The position numbers and the translations under genes are program-made. Source: Erythrocercus mccallii (lineage: Eukaryota; Chordata; Aves; Passeriformes; Dicruridae). Taken from it: a stretch of 64,000 nt of DNA. Under the pieces are notes generated by a model. That model was not told where the DNA came from. It saw only the letters and a list, made by a program, of their open reading frames with translations, and did no database searches. The stretch is from contig VZRG01000359.1 of NCBI GenBank assembly GCA_013397435.1, forward strand, positions 195,573 through 259,572, written 5' to 3'. Shown in pieces: positions 47,501 through 59,500 of this stretch (position 1 is the first letter of the stretch; every line of letters begins with the position of its first letter).

Positions 47501-50500
47501 ATTTTTAACTTGGAATAAAAGAGCAGACAGCCCACTTCCAGCTGAAAACTACTACTCCATCTTTAAAACTGCATGCTGACCCTCTTTGTTTTTCTAGACG
47601 GTAGGCCCAGATAGAGGCATAAATCCACAGGATGGATAGAATAGAGAGGTCAGAGACAAAAAATATTGAGCAGTAGGAAAAGAGCATTAGTGAGAGATGG
47701 TAAATTATGGAAGAGCAAAGGACACATTTGTGTAACACATACTGTCAGAAAGGAACAGCAACTGCATCCAGAGAAAAGGAGGAGAGGTAAAAGAAAGCTT
47801 GGTGAAAGCCATTTGTGACTAGCCAATCTTCAGAAGCTGCTTTTGGGCACTGGTGACTTCACAGTCATTTATAGTTTTCCCAATAAAGTAAATACTTGGT
47901 AAGAGTGATGACCCCAGCCCTACAACTGAGTATGTGCAAGGCCAAACAAGCAGAGAGTCCCTGTGGCAGACTGACTGTCCCCAGACTGTTGTCCTACATA
48001 GGAACCCCCTGGCTGTGCAGCCACTGTACTTACATGCGTTGAAACCTGGCAGAAAGCCAAAGACTTACCTCCCTGAGCTTCAATGTTACCCACTCTTTGA
48101 TCTTGGCAGCTTTCTCTTGAACAATTTTGGCTTCTTCAGTCCTCAGCTGTTTCTGTGCCAAAAAAACCAAACCCAACATCAGACATATTAGGAGTGTACG
48201 ACTAACTGATCTCAGTGAGTTACTGCATCAGGAGTGACTGAAACACAGAAGCTCCCACTCCAGATGTAAGATTTAAAACTGCTACTTGGATACAATTGTT
48301 CAGCTGGCCTCTGAAAAAAATCAAACTCTAAGTTGTCTTACATGGTCCCTAGAGTTAAATTCAGAGGCTTCTTTCAAAAGTTTGTGGTGGAATAGCAAAA
48401 TCCAGGTCGGGTAGCAATTGGCCACCTACCGCAGTTAGTAGGGTCTGCAACTTTTTTGTTTCAGATGGTTTTGCAATATTGCTGTTTGCTGTTGAGCATC
48501 TGGAGTGTTCCCCCTGCCTACACACATATTATTGGCCAAAGGTAATAAGAATTAAGTGGTGCTTATAATTGATTCATAAAACATCAATCATTCCAAGCAA
48601 AAGGGATTCAGTTGCTGTAAGCACGAGTCTACAGCAGAATCTTTCAAGGTGCACAAGATGCAAATACCAACAACATATTTAACACACACACAGTATTCTC
48701 ATTGCAAAAGTATATTTTAAAGAAAAAGCTCCACAACCTGACCTTGAAAAACACCAAGATCTGCTAGGAGGATTTCAGATGCTATAAGTGGTTGTATGTT
48801 TACATAGCCATTAGAACAGGTTCTAGTGCACACAAAGGTGTTATGGCAATACTGTTCATTTGCACGATGACCATTGTTTCCCCAAGCATCTGCTTGGATA
48901 ACACTGTACATCATTTTTGCAGCTGTGTTTTCCCAGCTGTGTTTTTAACTTTTCTGGAACTTTCCTTTGAGAAATGCTGAATTAACACTATAATCACCTG
49001 AAGCTTTCTGTTTTATCTTCTGTGTGGCTTCATCAGAAGCAACATCACTGAAAACTCTTCTATCTACATAATGATTTCAACAACTGCAAGAAGAAATCAG
49101 TTCCAGGAGCAACGGAGGGAGGGAAAGAGGAGAAAAATACGCTGCATGGCACATCAGCTCTGGTTTCTCCAATTAAGGGGCAAAGATAATGCCTTCTGGT
49201 ACCAGTTGGTGGTTTCCCTGTTATATTGTTTTTTCTGAAGTAGACAAAGACCAGTAATTATAATTATAAAAAATGTCAGTACTTCTCCCTACTTTAAATT
49301 TTTCACACTGATAAATAGACCACACAAAATTCCCCACGTTTTCACATCACCTTTAATCACCACATGCTATTTATCACTACAACTGCACATTTAAAGGCTT
49401 TTATTCAAGTTTGTTTGTTGCCTTTAAAATAGGCCCTAGCAACACTATAGGCAGCCTAACATTTGTAGTTGAGCATAATAAAATAAAAGCAATCTAATCA
49501 GATGCTTCAAGAAGAAGATTTATTTAGATTTTTTTCCTTTTATATGACTATGTATGTTCCTAATCATCATGTCTTAATCTCTGCAGGAGTTAGAATACTA
49601 GATGTGCCTATAGATCAGAAATGATTTGGCACACACAGTAGATTTACCATCTCTGAATACCCATCACATGGGAACTGGCTTTGAATCCCCAATGACCTGG
49701 ACTTGTCTTGAACAAGGTCCAAGAGGTAAAAGTTTCAGATTATTCAACTACATGAAGTGCAATGCCAAGATTTTATTTAGGGTTCCAAAGTAGAATAGTG
49801 ACATGATGGCTGTATCGTCACCACACTTAGTAAGGCCTGCTTCTAAGCAGAACCAATTCACTCAGACACAGCAGCCATAGATGCAGTTATTGTGCTTTAA
49901 GATCCAAAAGCAATTAGAGATTCTTTGTGTCCCACACTATTGTGTAGTCCAGACATGACCTCAGTAATCTCTCAGTGATGCTCTGAACTCCATGGCTCTT
50001 CCCATTCCAGTGAAAACAAATAGCATGCCTTACATGGACCCTTAGTAACCTTCTAGCCCTGTCACCATCTCATCCCATTCTGAAGCTATACCAGTGACTC
50101 TGATAATGAGTATTTCTTGTCTGGGATTGCCAAGGTTTGACTTTCATTTCTAGAAACTCATTTTGCTGGAACAAGACTTCTACTAACAGTCCTTGAAATA
50201 GGTGGCAATTAGTTCAATGTAACTCAAATGGCTGAGTAATTTTTTTTTTTGTAAAATTCTACTTCTATTTAAGTTATTTACTTAGCAGCACATAAGAATA
50301 CCTCATTCCTCATGTTATAAAAACCACAGGGCAAAGCCTTTACTAGAACTGAAATACAAACCCTGCTGTAGATGTAGCACCTTCCTTCCACCAACTGAAA
50401 AAGGAAGAGACTAAGAACTATCCGTACTGAGAAACAGCTGCTCTTTTATAATGACATCTGACAAGAGATGAACTATGCAAAAGTACTGCCCAAGACAGGG

Positions 50501-53500
50501 AAAAGACCCTTCCCAAGGAGCAGCATGAACAGAGTCAGAGATGGGTTACACAATGGTTTTGCAAAGCAATCATTATGCCAAAAAGACAGAGAAACACCGA
50601 CCAGACAGGAGCATTACAATGTAGGGTCTCAGCACTAACATAAGGAAGCCCTTTAGGCACATTGACTGATCTCCAGTAATGAAGAGACATGGGCTGTTGA
50701 AGCTGAGTGGATGTTTTGTCTGAAAAGGAAAGAGAGGATCTTGAACTGGGCTGGGCATAATCTTACAGCTGATTTGGAGGCAACTGAGAGATTAACTTGT
50801 ATTGAAACATAATCTGTATCTTTGAAACATACATAACAGAATCCCTCTAACTCATGAAACCTACAGGCCTCCCTGTAGAAAATATCCCTACCTGTTTTGC
50901 TAGCTGTGTCTCCAATTTGTTGATCAGATCCTCCTTTCCTTGTATTGTGCACATCAGCTCCTGGTATTTCCTGTGCAGGGTGCTGTCGGATTCACCAGTC
51001 TTCATGTTGGTTAGTTTCATTTTCTCTTCCATAACTCTAACCTGTAATGGTAATCAGAAGGAAATGGAATAAACCCCCAAAAAATCAAAACAAATGCAAA
51101 ATCAAATGCAAAACCAATGCAAATCAAGGAGCTCCTTGTGTATTGGTAAGACAATGAAAATAAATGAGAATATTTGTGGGTTTCTTGTGGGAAAGGAAAA
51201 ATAAAACATCAAAAACTACAACATCCTTCAGGTCACACTTAGTTTATATCCACATCTGTGAAAGGAACGTTGTCCATTCATTTGTAATGCTGGAGCAGTA
51301 ACAGATGCAAACTGAATCATGAACAGATAAACACATCATGGATTGTGAGATATTACAATCAAATTATTAATTGAAGAGGCCATACAGGCACCACAGTCTC
51401 CATACACATATGTACACATTACATCCCACCTTTCTTCTTTGCAATATCATGGCCGGTTTCTTATCTCATTTATTACCAAGGCAAATACCACAAACCCCTG
51501 GACACTGGCTTCAGATTAAAATTTCTGTAGGAAAATGTACTATGGAGGCCCTTCGTCCTCCTATCCCCAGCTTAAGACAGTCTTTTCTCCAGACCTGCTA
51601 AGGAGTTACAATGTTAGATATTTCAACAGATTTGCCTGTCTTTGACCTCCTGCCAGTGCCAAGACTTCTTCATCGCAGCAAGAGAAAGATCACTGCAGTG
51701 CTCCTTCACTGCAGACAAAGTTTCAATCCACTAAAATCCAGTGGCTACTGAAGCATTCAGGTTTTTAGCAAATTTTTTAAATCTCTTTGCTTTCTTCAAA
51801 ACCTTTGTCTTTCAATAATGCCACTCCACTCTACCATTACCTCATTCTATTACAATGGATTATAAGACTTCATTTCTAAAGAATGGAATCTCTTCAGTTT
51901 AACTCAAATGTACTAATTGCAGCATTTGACGATGGGAAAATCTCTGGTTCCAACATACTCAAAGAAGCTAAATCTGCAAGAAACCAACTCCAAATACCAT
52001 AAATTTGGCATGAACTTTGAACCAGAAAGACAGAATGCAGGCAGCAATCTGAGCACTTCACAGAGTCTGTGCAAGAGGGTTAGTCACACTCTGTTGAGCA
52101 GCCTACACTTCATACTTGCAGAAGCTGTGTTTTGTCCTCCTGTCTGCCTGTATTAGGCAGAGAAGCAAACTGCCTCTTCCTCATACTGAATCAGAAAGGT
52201 AAGCACCCAACATCCGAGCCAGAAAACTAAGCCTGCTGAGTCGGATGTGCTTTCATTAGAGTTTAGGGTGATTATAGTAAAAAGAAGTGGCCCCTCCTTC
52301 CTGTCTGATGCCCAAATGCTGACTCTGTACTAGAGGCTCAGAGAGGGGACTGCAAACATGTGATTTCCTTAATTGAGGTTGGCAGCTACAGGGAGTCCAT
52401 TGAATTAACAAATCCAACCCCTCAAACTCCTGGAGAGAAAGATAACAAGGGATTTTGCACTTCATGTGGAGCCCTCTCATTTGTTGGTGCCTCTCATTCA
52501 TGGTGAATGTATTCATTAGTGGAAGGGAATGGTTCTACTCTTATGCTCTCACTCCTTCAGGCTGTCAGGCAGCAAGGTAGCATTTCTCTAGGATCAATTA
52601 TCTCTGGATGTGGATAAGTCTGCTGGAAAGACAAACATTGAGGGTTGCTAGTCTAGGACCTGCCAACATATGGCTACAGAACTGCTAGTGGCAGGTGAAT
52701 GAAGGCAACCCTCATTTCTGCTGGTGGGAGGTGAGTGAAGGCGACCCTCATTTCTGTTACACCTTCCCAGCCAAGTTCTCCCTTTCTTGCCCGTTCTTGG
52801 ACCTGGATTTGACTTGTTCTCCATCCTGTCCCTTGCTGTCATTGCATTTTATCATATCCTGGGCACTCTGCTCCTGCCATTGAGGTGCCTGCTAGTATGA
52901 AACCTTCACTGGTCAATGGCAACAACTCTATTTCCTGCAGGTGCTGTCACAGCTGTCACTTTTTCCTGTATTGTGTTACCTTTGCCTGTCTTGTTTGGGT
53001 GTGGACTTAACTGATACCACTCTCTCGAGCAACCCTTGTTCTTCACTGGTAGTTGCTGGTCTAGCATAGAAGCCAACAGCATGGTGTCAAGACATAGCAT
53101 TTTTCCTAGAATTAAGCTGGTCAGTAAAAAATTTTGATGTCAATATCAAACTGGTGTGGAAAAATATGTTCTGCAGACAGAACACCTTTCCAGGTACTCC
53201 CAGTTATTGATTCCCAGGTGATAACATTCCTAGTGCTTAGAACACTGCCTATTTAGTCCTTCACTTCTGAAATCATCTTTGACAGTCATTCTTGGCTGTA
53301 TGGCTTTTATTTCTGCCCTTCAACCCTTGATTAGTGCTCAGTCCTGCAGCTCTTGTCCAGCTGGAGGGAGCTGATTCACTTCAAGCCTCCCCTTCAGCAC
53401 TGGTCTGCAGTGATCCAAGAGCTCAGACCAGCTGGCCCGTCTTGGCTCTTTTGTTTCTATAATACTCTTTAGAGTGCAGAATGTCTGCTTCCCAAAAGTC

Positions 53501-56500
53501 TATTATTCTCTATAGCCTGTTCACAAGCTGAAGTATGCCTCTCTCCCCATCTCCATTATTCAAGAAGCATAGAAGAACTAGTTTAGACAATATGCCAATT
53601 TTTTAGATGATTACAGTAATAGACAATGAACCCAGCTCTTACTGTTTTTCTCCACGGGCTCCTGAGCCAGAGCAGTAATTATTAAAAAGTCCAAAACAAG
53701 TGATATGGGTGTGTCTGCAAAACCTACTCCTTTCACAGAACCTTCTCTACTTGTAGACAAGTCCTCACCAGTACTCTTAAGTATTTGTTTCCTGAGGACC
53801 TGCCAAGCAGCCTTATCTTTACGATCCAACACCCCCTTCCTTTTCCACAACCAAGCATGCCTATTATGGATGAGGGGGTAAAAGGCTGTAAAGCTTACAA
53901 GGTGTAAGGTGCTTGTTTTCCCTTAGGGTTCAAATATTCGGGCACCTGTTCAGAGCTAAGGCTCACAGACTGGGAAGTAGACCAGAAAGTCCATTGACCA
54001 CTGTAAATCAATGTCTCTCTAGCAGGGCATAGCACTGCAGATTTCTGTCTGTATGCTAGACTAGAGGGAATTTAGAGTGAGTTGACTGCTGGACTTGTAC
54101 CAGAGCCACCATCAAAGAACCTTTTACCTGTTTCTCTGCATCCTCAGCTCTTTGCTCCGCTTCTACCACTCTCTGTTCCAATTCCTGCATCTTCAGAGAC
54201 AGAAAAGAAAGAAGAGGGAGAAAGAAAGAAAATAAATTAGCATCACCTGGAAATTCACATTTTACTCAGGACTTGTGCAAGCCTACAGATTCTTTGGCAT
54301 ATTTTGAGTTAACTGGACAGCTTTGACCAGGAAAAAAAAAAAAAGCCTTTGACTTTTTCCAGTCTTCTGCCCTACTTTGAATACACCGGAACCATTTTCT
54401 CATTAGTGAGCTTCATCATTCATTACATGGGTAAAAGGAACAGAGCCAAAGTCTTGACCTCATCTCTACAGTTTACACATCATGGGCTGTCCCTGCAAGG
54501 AGCCTGTCTACGGTGCACCATTCTTACCTGATCTTATTTCAGCTAGGATTCATTCATAACGGTAAATAAAAATGAATATATCTTGGAAAGCTCACAGCAG
54601 GTTCTCTATGATGCCACAATATAACCACTGAATACTTTGCTTTCGCTTCAAAAGCATCATAGGCTCATAACTGACAAGATTAACAATGATCTTAATTTTC
54701 CTATGCTTCTTTTAATTTCAAAGAGCTTTGCAAACTGACAGTTGTGATTCAACATCTGGACATTGCTGCTATCGAAGTCAAAGGACAATGAATTGAATTT
54801 TATCCTAAATTATTGTAAGTCACTTTATTCTCATAAAATTCAAATGTACCTGGGGTTCTTCTAATAATTTACCACTGGAGCCCTTTTTTTGGTGGGTGGT
54901 GGTTGGTTTGGAGGATTTTTTTAAAATTGTTTGGTTTTGTTCTAATATTTTCTTTAAATAGCAACCTAGTATCTCATTTGATGTTTGCCTAGGCCATCTT
55001 CACCTGGCCTGCTTCCATGGGCTTCAGATTTAAGCCCAGTAATAGGAAGTCAGTGACACTAAGTTTTATCCAGAGAGTTGCAAAATTTGAGGAATGCTTC
55101 ACAGAGTTTGCAGCACTTACTTATGTTTTACTGTGGAAAGAATGACATAGAAGAATTTTCAGAAGATTCAAAGAACCATGCTTAAAGAAGAAAAACTATA
55201 AAGGGAACTGAACTCCTTTTCTCTCCAATGCATTTTTGATAAAGCACTGGAGCCAAGTATTCAGGTTGGTCAATAACAGGACCAAACCAATATATCTGAA
55301 AAGAGGACTTATTCCTCTTAGGTTGATCACCCAGAATGGAAATGACAGCATTCCCGTTTCCATTGGCCTTCCTTCATATGGCAACAAGACATGTCTTCCT
55401 TCCATACATGCTCACTGATACAAGAGCAGACTGACCCCAGCAGCGAACATATTGAAAGGCATGTACACACCTCAGTAGTCACATAACTAAAAAAGCAATG
55501 ACATAAATTAAAACCATGAAGATCAAAACCTGCTACATTTCACATGATACCTCTCACATTCGGTTTTTCAGTGGAACAATCAAATACAACTGTCTCTGTA
55601 ACTTAATATCCAAATCAAGGATGCTTCTTTGGCAGAGGAACAGAGGTGCCACAGAAGACTGCAGCCATACAAAGCTGCTCTGACCAAAGAGACTTCTCGA
55701 AGACTGAGCTCAAGGCACTCTAACAGGAATAGCCGTGGTCTGTGTGATATGAGTATGTGTCCCTTCAGAACAGTGATGTACCCATGCATTTATCTATTAG
55801 TCTTTGGACAGTCATCACCACAGGCAGGTAGCAGCAAAACATATTGGCAAAAGAGAGATGCTAAACATAACTACTGGGGAGACATAATGTGCTTTGTGAA
55901 ACAAAGTGTTTAAGACAGTAGCTTCAGAATCAATGTTCTCTCCCCTTTTCCTGATTAATTGACAGGGTCTAATAATTCAAGCCTCCACAAGGTGAGCAAT
56001 CTCCATTTTGGTTATTTTAAGTTATTTTAAGACAGCACTGTTCTGACTGAAGAACTCCTTCTTATTCCAGCAGTTGCTTTGCATTGCTAGCAATTATGAA
56101 TCTTGATCAGGACACAGAATCTATGCTGGAATCATTCCTGATCACTAAAAAGTTACGAAATTTGTGCAAGCAGGGTGACCTGGCTAAGTTCCAGCCAAAT
56201 CAATTACTTCTGTCACCCTAATTCCCTCTGTTGCCTTAAATGAACTTGTACTTTTCTTAATTTCCTGTACTACATTGTTGGGCTGTCCTACTATGAACTG
56301 TTAAATAACTGCTGTGTTCCTTGTGTACATGAAATCATTATGTCACTGGAACACATTCAGATTTAATACATACATGCTTGTAAGGCTCTTTCAAATCCCT
56401 CAATGAATTAATAATAACGCTTGGTATTTACATGGGTGCTTCCATTCAAAATGCTTTATAATTTGACAAATGTTACTAAGCAATGTGACCCAGGTCACAC

Positions 56501-59500
56501 AAAACACTTAGTAACCAAGCCAAATGCATGGAACTCTTCTTCCAAACACTAGCCCAGACAGCTTGTATGGGAGAAACAGACTAGTTCAATAGCCATGCTT
56601 GCATGACACAAAAGAGCCTTTTTCCAAATATTCATTGTTTATTGAAATAAGACAGAAGCAGGTTAAGTTACCCAGATGGCCCTTCTAAAAATTGCAAAAG
56701 ATCCTCCCATCAACCACTCACACAGGCTTTCCCTCTCCTGATGGCTCAGAAGAGGCTACATAAAATTGAGCAAAAAAAGTTCCTACACCTCTCAGCTTCA
56801 TTTTTCTCTTGCTGTTCCGTTCCAGAGCTCACTTCTAACCAGGTCACTCTGCTGCTGAGGCAACGGCCTGCTGTGCCACTCACCAATGGAGGAGTATCCC
56901 TTCTCCTTGTGTGTGTACAAGGAAATCAGGGTGAAAACAACTGCCTGTTTCCAAAGCAATCCCTGCTTATGTCCACAAGGTAGGACTCAGGAGTCTCGTG
57001 CCCTGTGGGGTCCAGCAGGATGGCACAGCTTTGTCTGGAAGAGCAGGGCTAAGGTTCTTCTGCTGCACCAACCCCCAGCCAGGCTCTGTGCAGCTTGGGC
57101 AGCTCTGTTTGATAGCTGGGACCAGGCTATCAACGTGAAGTTCACACCATGTGAACTAGGGCATTGGCAGTTAAACCACTGGGTTTTAAATTCCTCATGT
57201 TCTGAACAGTGATCTAGATTATTCAATCTAAGCGGATTTTAAAAATCTCAAGTATTTAAACTGTTAGAGCATATTGTACTACCAATGCCAGGCATGAGTG
57301 GTTGGGTTTTTTGTGAGTTAAAATAGTAAAACCTGTTTTGAAATCATAAAATTAGTTATAAAGAATAATTTAAGATGTGGGGGATCAGGTTTTCAAGTCC
57401 TTCAATCAGTCACTTTCATTCCTATGACAAGCTAGCTGGTGAGCAAGTACCACATCCCTGTTAACATTGTTCTTCACTTTCACATCTAAAAGCACTTTAA
57501 AAAAATAGTTTTCCTGTTACTGCAAACCATATTGGGAGGATCTCAAGACAATGTTTACCACAGGTTGGTAGACAGCTTCAAACTGTGCAAACTTCACATT
57601 TTTCCAAGATCATCCCCCCCATCATGCCCCGAAAAGCCTTTCTTGAAATGCAGGACTCTCCAGTCTGAATCTCTTCACTCTCATAATGAGGAAAAAAACC
57701 TCTAAAAATCACAGTTGCTATGAAATCTATGACAAAAATCCCTGAAGCTGCCATCACTAATATAAATCAAGCACCTCCTTCAGTTCTGCATCACTACTCA
57801 CCTGAGGGTGAGAAGGATGCAGTGCAGACAGGAGCGCCTGTTGCTGTGACTGCTGGGGTGTCCTGTGGTGACTGAGGAGAAGGGAAGGAGGGTCTCTGAG
57901 CAAGTCATAACAGACCAGCTGGGAACCTGAGGTGCAGGACACTTCCCAAGAGGACTGTTCAACATAAGCACTGTGGGTCTGAGTCCACCCGCAGCAGGAG
58001 AGCCTGCCACAGCTGTCCCGCAGTCCCTGCTGAGGCTCTCCCCTTCCCACATTGGAGTTGGGAATTGCAAGCCTGTTAGCTCTTTGACCCTTCAAGTAAA
58101 GCTACAACAGCGCTCTACAAGTAGTTACAGAATAACCTGATCACTGAACCAAGCTACTCCTTAATCTTAGCAAACGGAATGTTGCTTTGACTAAAAGGCT
58201 GGATAAATGGTAGCCAGCCCCCTGAAGAAGATGAAAATTTATTTTTCTGCCATGACCCACAAACTTCCCTAAAGAAATAATCAAAATATATTTGGCAAGT
58301 CTGTTCTCCAATAAGAAAGTCTAGTAGGTGGGCTTGTCTCGTGTGGGTAGTCAGGAAGTTTCTCAAAGCAGAAATTAATAAAGCACAAGGACACAGACCT
58401 CATAATGCAGCAAACTTACAAGCATTGCATATGGGTACTGGTTGTCTTCACCAGACCTGTTCCACATCTATACATGATTTTTTTAATGTGCCTTTATCTA
58501 AATGGACTTTATAACCACTTTCAGTGTTTTTCAAGGTAAGTAATCACTAAGGTCTATCTCAGAAGGTAATCTGAAAAGATGAAGAAACTGCTTAGAATTC
58601 CTTAAAATATGAAGGGTGGAAAAAATCTCTCATGCAGTATATGGCAACAGTGAAAATGTAATTACGGTGGAAGAAGGGATGAAAATTACTCCACTCTCAG
58701 GTAGGTGTCATCTGGATGTTTTTACATCCAAAACCAACAAACAAGAATATACATATAGAAGTTACATAATATAAAATGAAGCAAAAGTGAGTTTAGAACA
58801 CATCTGTCATCAGGTATAGTAAACTGCAGTCAGCTGTACAGATTTCAACTTCATTAGTAAACTGTTCTCACTTTCCTATAGTAATTGAATATCTGAGCAA
58901 TCTTGGACTGAACTGTGATAATGTAAGCCACATTTTGAAAAAAAGAAGAAGCCCCACAGCAACCTACAAATTTAGACTTTATACAAATTTAGAAAAAAAG
59001 CTTTAATTCCAACTGAAAACCAACACCATTTAAGATTAAGAAAAACTACGAAATATTCACACCATGACAAAAACAAGCAAAAAACCAAAACTCCAATAAA
59101 ATCCTCAGATCTTTACCAGTTCTCTCCTCTAGGATGCAAACAAACTCACACGGGGGCACTTGAAAGAGATTAGTAGGAGATGTCTCTAAAAGCACAGATG
59201 CCATGTAAGTTTCTAACATCCAGATCTCAAAATATCTGGCCTTACTCTTCATTATCCCCAGAGTGTTTTGACTGGATATGAAGTGTTATTCTAACACTAT
59301 GGCAATACACGTATCCCTGTCTGGGCTTTTAACCTTATATCATAAATTACACTCCTCCAAGATTTTCTGTTGCCAGCCAAGTCCTGATCCTATTGTTCTT
59401 ATCCAAAACATCCATCTTAGCTCTGCAGCTGTCTCAGTCATTTTAGATATACGGAATCTTGCTGGTACAGTGTTTTCCACTAGAGTCCAAATACTTGGTG

